From NCBI RefSeq assembly GCF_936916975.1, contig NZ_CAKZGO010000021.1, positions 148,028 to 212,027 on the forward strand: a DNA stretch of 64,000 nt, given 5' to 3'. This document shows positions 27,634 through 37,637 of this stretch, piece by piece (the first letter of the stretch is position 1; every line of letters begins with the position of its first letter). The position numbers and the translations under genes are program-made. A model generated the notes under the pieces. It saw only the letters and a list, made by a program, of their open reading frames with translations, was not told where the DNA came from and ran no database searches. This stretch comes from an uncultured Dongia sp. Lineage in GTDB: Bacteria > Pseudomonadota > Alphaproteobacteria > Dongiales > Dongiaceae.

Positions 27634-29148
27634 ATGAAGGTCGAACCGGAATTCGAGCGATTTGCCAGCGGTCACGAAGCAGGAAAACCGCAGCTCGTCT
27701 GGACCCGGCTGATCGCCGATCTCGAGACAACGATTTCGGTCATGCTCAAACTGGCCGACGGCCGCACCAACTCTATCCTTCTGGAATCGGTGGAAGGTGG
27801 CGCCGTTCGCGGCCGCTATTCGATTATCGGCTTAAAGCCGGACGTGATCTGGCGCTGCCGTGGCAATGCGGCCGAGATCAACCGCAACGCCCGGTTTGAA
27901 CCGGAAAAGTTCACGGCCGAAAAGGCGCCTGCCCTGCAGTCTCTCCGTGCCCTGATCAAGCAAAGCCGCATCGACGTGCCGGCCGGCCTGCCGCCGATGG
28001 CATCGGGCCTGTTCGGCTATCTCGGCTACGACATGATCCGCCAGGTCGAGAAGCTGCCGGAACTGAAGCCGGACAATCTCGGCTTGCACGACAGCATCTT
28101 CCTGCGCCCGACGCTGATCGCGATCTTCGACAATGTTGAAGATTCGCTCACCATCGTGACGCCGGTCTGGAACACCGACGGCCTCAATGCGCGGGCCGCC
28201 TACAACCAGGCGCTGGAGCGGCTGAACGACATTGTGGCCGATCTCGACCGTGCCTTGCCACAGCAGGCAGGCGCCATCGACCTTGCCGACCTACCGGAAC
28301 CGCGCTCCAACATGACGCGGGAATATTTCGGCGAGATGGTCGACAAGGCCAAGGAATACATCCTCGCCGGTGACATTTTCCAGGTCGTGCTGTCGCAGCG
28401 TTTTTCGCTGCCGTTCAAACTGCCACCCTTTGCACTCTATCGGTCGCTGCGTCGCCTCAACCCCTCACCCTTCCTGTTCTTCCTGGATCTGGGCGGGTTC
28501 ACGATCATCGGTTCCAGCCCGGAAATCCTGGTGCGGCTGCGCGACGACAAGGTCACCATCCGCCCCATCGCAGGCACCAGGCCGCGCGGCAAGACGCCGG
28601 AAGAAGACAAGGCGAATGCTAGCAGCCTGCTCGCTGACGAGAAGGAATTGTCGGAACACCTCATGCTCCTCGATCTCGGCCGTAACGATGTCGGCCGCGT
28701 CGCCGAGATCGGCTCGATCAGGGTGACGGAAAAGTTCCAGATCGAGAATTACAGCCACGTGATGCATATCGTCTCCAACGTCGAAGGCAAGATCGACGCC
28801 AAATACGATGCCATGGATGCGCTGATGGCTGGCTTTCCGGCCGGCACGGTTTCCGGCGCGCCAAAGGTGCGCGCCATGGAGATCATCGAAGAACTGGAAC
28901 CGGAGCGCCGCGGCGTCTATGGCGGCGCCGTCGGTTATTTTGCCGCCGATGGATCGATGGATACCTGCATTGCGCTCCGCACCACCGTCATCAAGGACGG
29001 CACCATGTACGTGCAGGCCGGTGCCGGTATCGTCAACGACTCCGTGGCGGAGAGCGAATTCCAAGAATGTCATCACAAGGCGCGCGCCCTCGTCCGCGCG
29101 GCCCAGGAAGCAATCCTGTTTGCACAGAGTGGTAGCCGCAATCGATAG
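27634..29148 (+). CDS. trpE: anthranilate synthase component I
   Basis: Uses chorismate and ammonia to make anthranilate, the first step of tryptophan synthesis. The 504-residue protein has the N-terminal feedback domain with LLESVEGG, in which the Ser of the tryptophan site is present. The chorismate-binding domain carries GDIFQVVLSQRF, IAGTRPRGKT, LLDLGRNDVGR, FPAGTVSGAPKVRAMEII and the final GAGIVNDSVAESE. The start at 27634 begins MKVEPEFERF and is preceded by a weak AGGCGGG. The amidotransferase partner trpG is not adjacent: it lies 4.3 kb on, after a PAS gene and three genes on the other strand. No leader peptide or attenuator was recognised in the short gap after ppiD. Confidence 0.96.
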   Translation: MKVEPEFERFASGHEAGKPQLVWTRLIADLETTISVMLKLADGRTNSILLESVEGGAVRGRYSIIGLKPDVIWRCRGNAAEINRNARFEPEKFTAEKAPALQSLRALIKQSRIDVPAGLPPMASGLFGYLGYDMIRQVEKLPELKPDNLGLHDSIFLRPTLIAIFDNVEDSLTIVTPVWNTDGLNARAAYNQALERLNDIVADLDRALPQQAGAIDLADLPEPRSNMTREYFGEMVDKAKEYILAGDIFQVVLSQRFSLPFKLPPFALYRSLRRLNPSPFLFFLDLGGFTIIGSSPEILVRLRDDKVTIRPIAGTRPRGKTPEEDKANASSLLADEKELSEHLMLLDLGRNDVGRVAEIGSIRVTEKFQIENYSHVMHIVSNVEGKIDAKYDAMDALMAGFPAGTVSGAPKVRAMEIIEELEPERRGVYGGAVGYFAADGSMDTCIALRTTVIKDGTMYVQAGAGIVNDSVAESEFQECHHKARALVRAAQEAILFAQSGSRNR

Positions 29149-29166
29149 GTAGGTATCGGAAGGTCC

Positions 29167-29697
29167 ATGCTGATCGAACTAGACATACCGTTCGACCAAG
29201 TCACCTCGCCGATCGTGCGACGCTTTCACAGCATCTGGACCAGCAAACGCGGCGACCGGGCGATGCCGGCTTGGGCTGACATGGATCCGGCCGAAATGCG
29301 CGGGATCCTGCCAAACATGTTTGTCGTGTCGATCGAGGCAGCACCGTTCCGCATATTCTATCGGCTGGTCGGCACCAAGGCCGTCACCTTCCGCCACGAA
29401 CTGACCGGGCGCTATCTCGACGAGATCACCGAATATTCAGAAGATGTCCGCGCCGAGCTCGCCAGAGAATACCGTTTGGTCTGCGAGCAGAAGCGGCCGA
29501 CCTTTTCCAAGGATACGCTGAAGACGCAGTTCGGAAATACCTTGACAGTTTTCGGCTCGATCTTCCCGCTGTCGAGCGACGGGGTTACCGTGGATCGGTG
29601 CATCGCCCTTGAGGATTACGACGGCAACCGCCCGGATGACATCGCCCAGTCCGATGCCGTTTATGGCTATGGCAACCTACCGAAGCGCGATACGTGA
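29167..29697 (+). CDS. PAS_5-family protein
   Basis: Stand-alone sensor-like protein of 176 residues from the PAS_5 (PF07310-type) family, common in Rhodospirillales. Its core, PAWADMDPAEMRGILPNMFVV followed by FRIFYRLVGTKAVTFRHELTGRYLDEI, is the family signature, with a PAS-like fold. No output domain is attached. It begins 18 bases after trpE and is probably co-transcribed. Its stop codon directly abuts the stop of the converging GNAT gene, with no base between. Role unknown; members of this family are seen singly in many genomes and may bind a small ligand. Confidence 0.82.
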   Translation: MLIELDIPFDQVTSPIVRRFHSIWTSKRGDRAMPAWADMDPAEMRGILPNMFVVSIEAAPFRIFYRLVGTKAVTFRHELTGRYLDEITEYSEDVRAELAREYRLVCEQKRPTFSKDTLKTQFGNTLTVFGSIFPLSSDGVTVDRCIALEDYDGNRPDDIAQSDAVYGYGNLPKRDT

Positions 29698-30219
29698 TCA
29701 ACCGCCTTCGGAATTCTCGAAGGGGTCGTCCGGCAGCAACTCCATTTCAAAGCATTGCTCCTTCATCGAGCGCCCCCAGGTATCCGCCACCTGCTCTTCC
29801 TTCAGCTTGAAACCGGCCAACTCATAAAGATGGCGGGCAGAATCCAGCCCGGCAAAGGTGTAGAGATAGATGCGATGATAGCCGCGCTCGCGGCAAAAGC
29901 TGAGTGCGCGGTCGAGCAACTGCTTGCCAAGGCCGGTGCGCTGGGCCTCTGGCGCCACGATAAACCAGCGCAGATGGGCGCCACGCCCGCCATAGTCCGC
30001 GCTGTCGATCGCGATCGACCCCAGAAAACGTTCGTCTGGACGCTTGGCAACCAGCAGCAAATCCTGGTCGCGATTCATATTGACGACAAATCCGGCCAGA
30101 TCAGCCGCCACCTTGGCTTCGAACTTCACGCCGAACGACCAAGTCTGCGCATAATATCGCGCATGTGCGCCGAGAATATCGGCAATGATCCCAGGGTAGT
30201 ATTCGTGATCAAATCGCAT
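29698..30219 (-). CDS. GNAT N-acetyltransferase
   Basis: Acetyltransferase of 173 residues with the acetyl-CoA motif A in RTGLGKQLLDRAL near residue 95, and the C-terminal YELAGFKLKEE strand-helix of GNAT. The opening (YYAQTWSFGVKFEAKVAADL) and GAHLRWFIV are the pattern of the acetyltransferase half of MarR-GNAT fusion proteins. Here it stands alone without the MarR DNA-binding half. Third gene of a leftward group with the polysaccharide deacetylase-like gene (12 bases upstream) and the degenerate P-type ATPase. Substrate unknown. Confidence 0.87.
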   Translation of the reverse strand: MRFDHEYYPGIIADILGAHARYYAQTWSFGVKFEAKVAADLAGFVVNMNRDQDLLLVAKRPDERFLGSIAIDSADYGGRGAHLRWFIVAPEAQRTGLGKQLLDRALSFCRERGYHRIYLYTFAGLDSARHLYELAGFKLKEEQVADTWGRSMKEQCFEMELLPDDPFENSEGG

Positions 30220-30231
30220 CTCAGTCCCCTC

Positions 30232-31467
30232 TTATCCCGCTACACCCTCGCGCTTCTTGATGATCGTGGTCAAGGGCACGATCGCAAAGCCACGTGCCTT
30301 GGCGTCCGGCAACCAGCGCTTCAGCACAGCAATGGTGGCTGAGTGCGGGTGTCCGATGGCGACGGCATAGCCCTGCTTACGGGCGATGGCTTCAGCCTGC
30401 GCCAACTGCCTCGCCACAGCCGCCTCGCTCATATCATCATCCAGGAAGACGTCCCGGGCTATATGCGTGACACCCATTTCCGCCGCAAGAGTGTCGCCGA
30501 CACTGCCGGCAATGGTCTTCGAATCGAGGAATAGCAGGCCGCGGCGCTTGGCTTCAGCCAGCACGACGCGCATGCCGACCGGATCTTGGGTGAACCGACT
30601 GCCCATATGATTGTTGAAGCCGACATAGCCGGCCAATCTATCGAGGCCCCAATCGACCCGGCGGCGGATCTCTTGCGCCTCCATACCGACAGTGAGCGCG
30701 TTAGGGCCGGGATTGATGGCTGCATTCATGGGCTGCATCGGCATATGAACCATGATCTCGTGGCCCTTGGCATGCGCCGCCCGTGCCAAGGTGGCCGCAT
30801 CTTTCGCATAGGTCATGATCGAGAGCACGATGGGCGCCGGCAAGGCGATCGCCATCTCGGCATGCTGCGGGGCCACCCCGACATCGTCGAGCACGATCGT
30901 GATCATCGGGCGGTCGCCAGGGTCGCGCGACGCCACTGAATTCTGCAACCAAAGAGGCAGGTCCGGTTCCCTGGCCGCAGGCGTTGGCAAGGCTGCCTGC
31001 TGCGTCGCTTCCGAGACAGGTTCGTCGGGTGGCGGTGTCGTGATCTCGGCCGATTGATGCGCCCCCTCCTCGGCGATCGCCGGCACGGCGGCGGATTGCT
31101 GGGCTACTGTGTTGGCTTCCTCGACATCTTCTGATGGCTGTTGCGGAGCCGCAGGCTTCTCAACAAAGGCAGGCTGTTCGGCTTTCTTTTTGATCGAGGT
31201 TTGCTTTGTGGGCGTTTTCTTTGCCGGCTTCTCGGCAACAACCGTTTCCCCGTCACCCAACTCCAGATGGCGCATCAAGGTCGGCGCCATTTGCGTCAGG
31301 GCAATGCCGATCCCAAAACCCAAGCCAATGCCAATGGCAAGCAGCATCAGGCCGACCGGCAGCCGACCGAAGAACGAGCTGACTGAGCGCAGCCACGCAC
31401 CATCTCGCCGCGCCGATCGCGGGCGCCGACGGCTTTTGGGTTTGGTATTCTGGGTTCGCTTTGCCAT
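30232..31467 (-). CDS. divergent polysaccharide deacetylase (YibQ-like)
   Basis: Membrane-anchored protein of 411 residues. A basic N-terminus (KPKSRRRPRSARRD) leads into one helix at about residues 38-60. A disordered Pro/Glu/Ala/Gln-rich linker reaches to ~185, then a periplasmic NodB-like barrel of the divergent polysaccharide deacetylase family (COG2861) follows. Active-site-type motifs seen are IVLDDVG, VHMPMQPM, FNNHMGSRF, FLDSKT and AIGHPH, which keep Asp and His metal positions. It may trim peptidoglycan or another envelope glycan, but family function is poorly defined. It starts two bases after the stop of the degenerate ATPase gene, so co-translation is likely. Confidence 0.87.
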   Translation of the reverse strand: MAKRTQNTKPKSRRRPRSARRDGAWLRSVSSFFGRLPVGLMLLAIGIGLGFGIGIALTQMAPTLMRHLELGDGETVVAEKPAKKTPTKQTSIKKKAEQPAFVEKPAAPQQPSEDVEEANTVAQQSAAVPAIAEEGAHQSAEITTPPPDEPVSEATQQAALPTPAAREPDLPLWLQNSVASRDPGDRPMITIVLDDVGVAPQHAEMAIALPAPIVLSIMTYAKDAATLARAAHAKGHEIMVHMPMQPMNAAINPGPNALTVGMEAQEIRRRVDWGLDRLAGYVGFNNHMGSRFTQDPVGMRVVLAEAKRRGLLFLDSKTIAGSVGDTLAAEMGVTHIARDVFLDDDMSEAAVARQLAQAEAIARKQGYAVAIGHPHSATIAVLKRWLPDAKARGFAIVPLTTIIKKREGVAG

Positions 31468-31469
31468 GC

Positions 31470-33362
31470 CTACTCCTCGTCGACCTCATTAGCGGTCGTC
31501 GGCATGGCACGCAAGCTGAGCGAGGACGTCGCCAGCAGAAGAACGATGGCAACCTCATAGCTGCCGAGGTCGGTCCGCGACCCGACAAACTGCGGCAGGA
31601 AGGCAAAGAGCGCTGCCGCTGCAAAGGCGATGACAAAATTGGTCAGGACAAGCTGCCGATGCCGCGCCGCCAGCCGAATGAGATCGACGATGATACGTGG
31701 GTCATGCCGCGTGGTCGCAAGGGCGCTTGACGGCAATTGCTCCATGATGCGCCGACCGAACGCCAGAATGAGATCACTGGCAACGATGCCGTCCGGCACG
31801 ACATCCGCCGTAACGATGAGGAGCGGCCCCGCTTTCTTGCGCAGACTGGCGAGGTTCTTGATGAGCTCTTCCGGCTTTTCCGAAAAGACCTTGCCGATCT
31901 TGAGATGCTTGGCCAGCGCCACATGGGCGGCGTCGTCCGGCCGCGCCAGCCAGGCCGTCTGCAGTCCGAGGCGGGTCAAATTCTTGACTGTCTCCACCGC
32001 GCCATTCGCCGACGGCGCGCCAAAGACGATGAAACCGATGACTCGCGGTGTGGGCGTCATTTCCGCGACCCAGCGCACGCGCCGACCCTGGCTGAGTGCC
32101 AGACTGGCAGCCGGGTCGAGCGGCGCGCAGTTCGCGCCGCGACCCTCCACGAAGCGCTTGGTCCCGACCGCGATTTCCTGACGATCAACCCAGGCACTCA
32201 TTCCCTGCCCCAGGACGTAATGATAGGACGTCGCCGGCCTGAGGCGCATGCGATAGCCAACCGCAAACTCGAGCACGGCCATGCCCCATGGGTCATGCCC
32301 CACCTGGGCCACTGCCGCAACGCGGCGCATAAGATCGGTTCCCGTGACACCGTCGACGCATTGTGCCGAGATCACGCGCAGGCGATCGGGCATCAACACG
32401 CCGCGATGCCCCATCACAACGGCACCTATCTGGCGCAGGCGATGCAGGACCGCCAGATCCCGAATCTCTACCCCAAGGTGGCGCGCAGCGCCCAGCACCT
32501 CGGACGCCGGTGCTGTCATGACCAAGCCGAGGCCGAGCGGCGTTGCCAGCGCAAGCGTATGCAATATCGGCACCATCATGTCCCCGTCGGTGCCATAGCG
32601 CCACAACCGCCAGATGACGATCGCCAATGCGATCACGAGCATGATGCGCGCAGCCCAGTTCACGAAACTGACAAGCCCATCGCGCATCGGCCGGGGTTTT
32701 CCGTGGGCGAGCGGGCTGCCCACCTGCTCCAGCACCTCCAGCGTCAAGACGCCGTCGCCATTGCGCGCTCCGGCGTTGACGCGCGTACCCGCCTTGACCA
32801 CGATCGGGAAAACGTCGTCAGCTCCTGCCGGGTCCTGGACCTCGCTGGCGCCATCGCGCACGATCCCGTCGCAGGGAATGAAATCGCCCGGTGCAATGAC
32901 GATCCGACCCTTTGGCGTGGGTTTCAGCGGCACCAGGGCAGAGCGTTGCGCGCTGCGCAAAGCGATCTCGCCTAGCAGCGCCACGGCGATAATGCTGGCG
33001 CCAAAGACTGCATCCCGCCAGATCAGGAGCAATTGCTCCGTGCCGGCCCCGTACGCCAGATGTTGAAAGCGCCAGCTGGCAAGAGCGAGGGCGGCCGTCG
33101 CCCCCACGACCAGCAACAGGTCGGTATCAATGCGCAAGCGGACCAACTTTCCCAACGCCCGGAGATAGATCGGCAGACCGAGGACGAGTTGGACAAACAC
33201 CGCCAGTGCGAGCGGCGCCCAGACGAATTTCAGAATCGGCTTCAATGGTGACAGGCCCCACCAATTGCCGGTCATGGCCAACAGCAGAAGTGGCGCCAGC
33301 AACACCGGCATGCGCAGCATGTCGGCCGGCGCTATATCGAGCTTCATCCCCTGCCAGCGCAT
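31470..33362 (-). CDS. P-type-ATPase-like membrane protein lacking catalytic motifs
   Basis: Unusual 630-residue membrane protein that follows the heavy-metal P-type ATPase layout without its chemistry. Helices lie at about 18-31, 45-68, 82-97, 113-132, 234-254, 264-285 and 572-618. Recognisable pieces are the actuator-like [19 protein letters not shown], then LATPLGLGL where CPC would be, [17 protein letters not shown], and the nucleotide-domain-like [16 protein letters not shown]. The phosphorylation loop DKTGTLT is replaced at 318-324 by GHRGVLM, TGES by DPAGADD, and the hinge GDGxND by TADVVPDG. It cannot form the phospho-Asp intermediate. ATG 33362 is used; 33347 is possible. It heads the group with the deacetylase and GNAT genes. 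Confidence 0.8.
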   Translation of the reverse strand: MRWQGMKLDIAPADMLRMPVLLAPLLLLAMTGNWWGLSPLKPILKFVWAPLALAVFVQLVLGLPIYLRALGKLVRLRIDTDLLLVVGATAALALASWRFQHLAYGAGTEQLLLIWRDAVFGASIIAVALLGEIALRSAQRSALVPLKPTPKGRIVIAPGDFIPCDGIVRDGASEVQDPAGADDVFPIVVKAGTRVNAGARNGDGVLTLEVLEQVGSPLAHGKPRPMRDGLVSFVNWAARIMLVIALAIVIWRLWRYGTDGDMMVPILHTLALATPLGLGLVMTAPASEVLGAARHLGVEIRDLAVLHRLRQIGAVVMGHRGVLMPDRLRVISAQCVDGVTGTDLMRRVAAVAQVGHDPWGMAVLEFAVGYRMRLRPATSYHYVLGQGMSAWVDRQEIAVGTKRFVEGRGANCAPLDPAASLALSQGRRVRWVAEMTPTPRVIGFIVFGAPSANGAVETVKNLTRLGLQTAWLARPDDAAHVALAKHLKIGKVFSEKPEELIKNLASLRKKAGPLLIVTADVVPDGIVASDLILAFGRRIMEQLPSSALATTRHDPRIIVDLIRLAARHRQLVLTNFVIAFAAAALFAFLPQFVGSRTDLGSYEVAIVLLLATSSLSLRAMPTTANEVDEE

Positions 33363-33445
33363 ATGCTTTGACCCAGTCCCGAATCTTCCGTTCCTGCGAC
33401 ACCCCTGCTAAACTCGCGCAGCAATCGCGGGCGTGGATTACTAAG

Positions 33446-34057
33446 ATGTTCATACTAATCGATAATTACGACAGCTTCACCTACAACCTGTACCACTATC
33501 TGGGCGAGTTGGGGGCAGAGATCGAAGTCTATCGTAACGACCAGATCACAGTCGCCGAGGTTATGGCCAAGGCACCGCAGGGAATCATCCTGTCGCCAGG
33601 CCCCTGCGACCCCGATCGCGCCGGCATTTGCCTGGATCTGATCAAGGGCGCCGCGGGCAAGATTCCGATCCTCGGCGTGTGCCTGGGCCACCAGGCGATC
33701 GGCCAGGCCTTTGGCGGCAAGGTGATCCGCGCCAGCAAGCCGATGCACGGCAAAATGTCCAATGTGAGCCACCGCAACAAGAGCGTGTTCCTGGATCTGC
33801 CAAATAACTTCGCCGCCACGCGCTATCACTCTCTCGTCGTGGAGCGTGACTCGCTACCGGCCGATCTCGAAATCACGGCCGAGACCGAAGATGGAACGAT
33901 CATGGGACTCGCCCATAAGTCGCTGCCGATCGCTGGCGTGCAGTTCCATCCGGAAAGCATCGCGTCGGAGCACGGCCATAAGCTGCTCGGCAACTTCCTG
34001 ACCTCCGCCGGCCTCAACAAGCTGAACACGCCGAGCACATCAAAGGTCCTGCAGTGA
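33446..34057 (+). CDS. trpG: anthranilate synthase component II (glutamine amidotransferase)
   Basis: Releases ammonia from glutamine for TrpE. The 203-residue class I amidotransferase has the nucleophile Cys in [11 protein letters not shown] and the His-Glu pair in [12 protein letters not shown]; the opening [13 protein letters not shown] is the standard trpG start. I take the ATG at 33446, because the open frame upstream (to 33206) is antisense to the ATPase-like gene and has no family similarity. Its stop overlaps the trpD GTG start by four bases. First gene of trpG-trpD-trpC-moaC-moeA. A folate-pathway PabA role is also possible, as one subunit often serves both enzymes. Confidence 0.95.
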   Translation: MFILIDNYDSFTYNLYHYLGELGAEIEVYRNDQITVAEVMAKAPQGIILSPGPCDPDRAGICLDLIKGAAGKIPILGVCLGHQAIGQAFGGKVIRASKPMHGKMSNVSHRNKSVFLDLPNNFAATRYHSLVVERDSLPADLEITAETEDGTIMGLAHKSLPIAGVQFHPESIASEHGHKLLGNFLTSAGLNKLNTPSTSKVLQ

Positions 34058-35100
34058 GCTCCAATACCGACCTCAAGGGGCTCATCGGCATCGTCGCCCA
34101 GGGCAAGTCGCTCTCTCGCAGCGAAGCCGAGACTGCCTTCAACATCATCATGACCGGCGAGGCGACGCCAGCCCAGATTGGCGGCTTCCTCATGGCGTTG
34201 CGCGTGCGTGGCGAAACGGTGGACGAGATTACCGGGGCCGTCAGCGTGATGCGCGAGAAGATGACCCGCATCCAGGCACCGCAGGGCGCCATCGATGTCT
34301 GCGGCACCGGTGGCGATGGTGCCGGAACGCTCAACATCTCAACCGCCGTCGCCTTCGTCTGCGCTGCCTGCAACGTCACCGTAGCCAAGCACGGCAACAA
34401 GGCAGCATCCTCGAAAAGCGGTGCCGCCGACATCCTGGCTACGCTGGGCGTCAACATCGATGCCGATATGAAGGTGCTGGAACAAGCGCTCTTCGAGGTT
34501 GGCACCAGTTTCCTGTGGGCGCAGAAACATCACAGCGCCATGCGCCATGTCGGACCCAGCCGGGTTGAGCTTGGCACGCGCACGATCTTCAACCTGATGG
34601 GCCCGATGTCCAATCCAGCCGGCGTAAAGCGTCAGCTAATTGGCGTGTTTTCCCGACAATGGCTGCTGCCGATGGCCAACGCCCTGCGCTCGCTCGGCAC
34701 CGAGCATGCATGGCTGGTTCATGGCAGTGACGGGCTGGACGAGATCACCACGACAGGTCCGACATATGTGGTCGAGCTGCGGGACGGCCAGTTGCGCGAA
34801 TTCGAAATCTCCCCGGAGCAGTTCGACCTGCCGCGCGCCAACGCGGCCGAGCTCAAGGGTGGAGATCCGGCAGAAAACGCTCAGGCGCTACGCGATCTCT
34901 TCGACGGTGCGGTTGGCCCTTATCGTGACATCGTGCGTCTGAATGCTGCCGCCGCCTTGGTCGTGGCCGGCAAGGCGCATGATATGACGCAGGGCATGGC
35001 GCTTGCCGCCGAGGCCCTTGATTTCGGTCATGCGCGCGAAAAACTCGAAGCCTTGATCCGCATCACCAATTCAGCAGTCGATGGGATCGCGGCATCATGA
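34054..35100 (+). CDS. trpD: anthranilate phosphoribosyltransferase
   Basis: Transfers phosphoribose from PRPP to anthranilate. The 348-residue chain has the helical N-terminal domain ([17 protein letters not shown]) and the phosphoribosyl-binding core with [30 protein letters not shown], and a late GSDGLDE. Starts with GTG overlapping the trpG stop (GTGA) and ends four bases into trpC (ATGA), so trpG, trpD and trpC are tightly coupled. Confidence 0.95.
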   Translation: MSSNTDLKGLIGIVAQGKSLSRSEAETAFNIIMTGEATPAQIGGFLMALRVRGETVDEITGAVSVMREKMTRIQAPQGAIDVCGTGGDGAGTLNISTAVAFVCAACNVTVAKHGNKAASSKSGAADILATLGVNIDADMKVLEQALFEVGTSFLWAQKHHSAMRHVGPSRVELGTRTIFNLMGPMSNPAGVKRQLIGVFSRQWLLPMANALRSLGTEHAWLVHGSDGLDEITTTGPTYVVELRDGQLREFEISPEQFDLPRANAAELKGGDPAENAQALRDLFDGAVGPYRDIVRLNAAAALVVAGKAHDMTQGMALAAEALDFGHAREKLEALIRITNSAVDGIAAS

Positions 35101-35921
35101 GCGACGTCCTCACCCGCATCTGTGATGACAAGCGGATTCACATCGCGGCCTGTGAACGCAACGCGCCGCTGGCTGCAATTCGCGCACGGGCCGAGGCAAG
35201 CCTGAAAACTGACGCGCCGCGCGGTTTTCTGAAGCGGCTGGAAAGCACCAGCACCGCCGGTCATTTCGGCCTCATTGCCGAGATCAAGAAGGCCTCACCG
35301 TCCAAGGGCTTGATCCGCGCCGATTTCGATCCGGCAACCTTGGCCAAGGCATACAAGGCTGGCGGGGCGACCTGCCTGTCCGTCCTCACGGATGTGCCCT
35401 ATTTCCAGGGTCATGACGACTATCTCCGCGCGGCACGTGGTGCTGTCGACCTGCCGGCGTTGCGCAAGGATTTCATGCTGGTACCTTACCAGATATATGA
35501 GTCACGGGCGCTCGGCGCCGATTGCATTTTGCTCATTATGGCCTGCCTTGAAGATGGCCAGGCGGCCGAACTGGAAGCGCTCGCCTTCGACCTTGGCATG
35601 GATGTATTGGTCGAGGTCCATGATGCCGCCGAAATGACTCGCGCGCTGAAGCTGAAATCTCGTTTGCTCGGCGTCAATAACCGCAACCTCAAGACGCTCG
35701 CCATTGATCTTGCCACCACCGAACAATTGGCAGCTATGGCGCCCAAGGACCGCCTGCTCGTGGCTGAGAGCGGGCTCTATGTCACCGCCGATCTCGAACG
35801 CATGAACCGGGTTGGTGCCTCGATCTTCCTGGTGGGCGAAAGCCTGATGCGCCAGACCGACGTCACGGCCGCCACCCGCGCCCTGCTTGGCGCCCGCGCA
35901 CCCCTTACCTCGGCCGCCTGA
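35097..35921 (+). CDS. trpC: indole-3-glycerol-phosphate synthase
   Basis: Closes the indole ring from carboxyphenylamino-deoxyribulose phosphate. A single-domain TIM barrel of 274 residues, not fused to TrpF. Catalytic and substrate segments are [10 protein letters not shown] with the general-acid Lys, [30 protein letters not shown] with the second Lys, GVNNRNLKT and ESGLY. ATGA overlap with trpD; the moaC ATG lies one base after its stop. Confidence 0.95.
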   Translation: MSDVLTRICDDKRIHIAACERNAPLAAIRARAEASLKTDAPRGFLKRLESTSTAGHFGLIAEIKKASPSKGLIRADFDPATLAKAYKAGGATCLSVLTDVPYFQGHDDYLRAARGAVDLPALRKDFMLVPYQIYESRALGADCILLIMACLEDGQAAELEALAFDLGMDVLVEVHDAAEMTRALKLKSRLLGVNNRNLKTLAIDLATTEQLAAMAPKDRLLVAESGLYVTADLERMNRVGASIFLVGESLMRQTDVTAATRALLGARAPLTSAA

Positions 35922-35922
35922 G

Positions 35923-36399
35923 ATGCCTGACCTCACTCATTTTGACGAGTCCGGCAACGCGCGCATGGTTGACGTGTCGGACAAGAATTCGAGCGAGCGC
36001 ATCGCAGTAGCAAAGGGTTCGGTCTATATGGCGCCGACCACTCTGGTGCTAATTCGGGATCGCGGTGTCAAGAAAGGCGACGTACTGACGGTTGCTCAAT
36101 TGGCCGGCATCATGGGCGCCAAGCGCACGCCGGATCTCATCCCCCTATGCCATCCCTTGGCGCTCACCTCGGTCAAGGTCGAACTGGCGCTGGATGCCGC
36201 ACGTAACGCGGTCGACATTACCGCGACCTGCAAGCTGGTGGGCCAGACCGGTGTCGAGATGGAAGCGCTTACCGCCGTCTCGGTCGCAGCCCTCACCGTC
36301 TATGACATGGTGAAGGCTGCGGATAAAAGCATGCGGATCGGCGATATTCGCCTGGTTCATAAGAGCGGCGGCAAGTCCGGCACCTTTGAGGCGGCCTGA
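35923..36399 (+). CDS. moaC: cyclic pyranopterin monophosphate synthase
   Basis: Second enzyme of molybdenum-cofactor synthesis, which turns the MoaA product into cyclic pyranopterin monophosphate. The 158-residue protein has the family motifs [31 protein letters not shown] with the catalytic His region, and [19 protein letters not shown] with MVKAADKSM. The ATG at 35923 comes one base after trpC. The frame is open to 35887 inside trpC, but that extension has no family character. It overlaps the moeA start (TGATG), so Moco genes ride on the trp operon. Confidence 0.95.
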   Translation: MPDLTHFDESGNARMVDVSDKNSSERIAVAKGSVYMAPTTLVLIRDRGVKKGDVLTVAQLAGIMGAKRTPDLIPLCHPLALTSVKVELALDAARNAVDITATCKLVGQTGVEMEALTAVSVAALTVYDMVKAADKSMRIGDIRLVHKSGGKSGTFEAA

Positions 36400-37616
36400 T
36401 GCTGTCGGTCGCCGACGCCACACGTTCCATCCTCGCGGCATTCCAGCCGCTCGCTGGTGAAGTTGTCGGCATCGACCGCGCCCTCGGTCGTGTCCTCGCG
36501 CTCCCCGTCACAGCGAGGCTCAACCAGCCGCCAGCAGCCGTTTCTGCCATGGATGGTTATGCCGTTCGCGCCGTAGATATCACACGGCTTCCTGCGCGAC
36601 TTGCTGTGATCGGCACAGTCGCGGCTGGCACCGTGTCGACCGGGTCGGTGCAGCCCGGTCAGTCAATGCGCATCTTTACCGGCGCCATCCTGCCCGATGG
36701 TGCCGACAGCATTGTCATCCAGGAAAACTGTGATCGCGATGGCGACGTCGTTGTCGTGCGGGAAGGCAGCAATACGCTGGGCCAGCATGTGCGCGCCGCC
36801 GGCAATGATTTCCGGCTTGGCGAAATCGGTATCGATGCTGGCCGTCTATTGACCGCGCGCGATATCGCCCTGGCGGCGGCCATGAACTGGCCGTCGGTCA
36901 CGGTGACGCGCCGGCCGCGCGTCGCCATCCTGTCGACCGGTGACGAGTTGCAGCATCCCGGCGAACCGTTGGGGCCGGCACAGATCGTCGCCTCCAACGG
37001 GATCGGGCTTGCAGCGCTTGTGACGGCTTGCGGTGGCGATGCGATCAATCTCGGCATCGCCCGCGACACGATGGCGGATCTCGACCGCGCGCTGGACGGA
37101 GCGCAGGGTGCCGACCTTCTTGTCACGACCGGCGGCGCCTCGGTCGGGGAACTCGACCTCATCCAGCAGGCGCTCAAGGACAAGGGTGCCGAGCTCGATT
37201 TCTGGAAGATTGCTATGCGGCCGGGCAAGCCGGTGATGTTTGGCGAACTCGGTGCGCTGCCCGTTCTGGGCCTGCCCGGGAATCCCGTTTCGGCGCTGGT
37301 CACCGCAACCCTGTTCCTGCGCCCGGTGATTGATCGCCTGCTGGGTCGCGTGACATCTGAAACCGGCTCTATCACGGCGAAGCTTGGCGTGGCCTTGAAG
37401 GCCAATGACCAGCGCCAAGACTATCTCCGCGCCACCGTTAGCCGCGGCGCTGATGGCAGCCTCATCGCGTCGCCCTTCCCGAAGCAGGACAGCGCCATGC
37501 TCTCCCTCATCGCCCAAGCCGACGCCCTCATCATCCGCCCGCCCCATGCACCGGCCGCTAGTGCCGGCGAATTGACGGAGATCATGCCGCTCAATAGCGG
37601 ATGCCTCAGCATCTAA
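36399..37616 (+). CDS. moeA: molybdopterin molybdenumtransferase
   Basis: Inserts molybdate into adenylated molybdopterin, the last common step of the cofactor pathway. The 405-residue chain has the MoeA N-terminal domains (PPAAVSAMDGYAVRA, TGAILPDGADSIV), the MogA-like domain with STGDEL and VTTGGASVGE, then WKIAMRPGKPVMFG, GLPGNPVSAL and the C-terminal beta domain from about 335. It is the last gene of the rightward run that started with trpG. The next gene is on the opposite strand. Confidence 0.94.
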   Translation: MLSVADATRSILAAFQPLAGEVVGIDRALGRVLALPVTARLNQPPAAVSAMDGYAVRAVDITRLPARLAVIGTVAAGTVSTGSVQPGQSMRIFTGAILPDGADSIVIQENCDRDGDVVVVREGSNTLGQHVRAAGNDFRLGEIGIDAGRLLTARDIALAAAMNWPSVTVTRRPRVAILSTGDELQHPGEPLGPAQIVASNGIGLAALVTACGGDAINLGIARDTMADLDRALDGAQGADLLVTTGGASVGELDLIQQALKDKGAELDFWKIAMRPGKPVMFGELGALPVLGLPGNPVSALVTATLFLRPVIDRLLGRVTSETGSITAKLGVALKANDQRQDYLRATVSRGADGSLIASPFPKQDSAMLSLIAQADALIIRPPHAPAASAGELTEIMPLNSGCLSI

Positions 37617-37637
37617 CCGTCAGAATTTCCACTAGAG

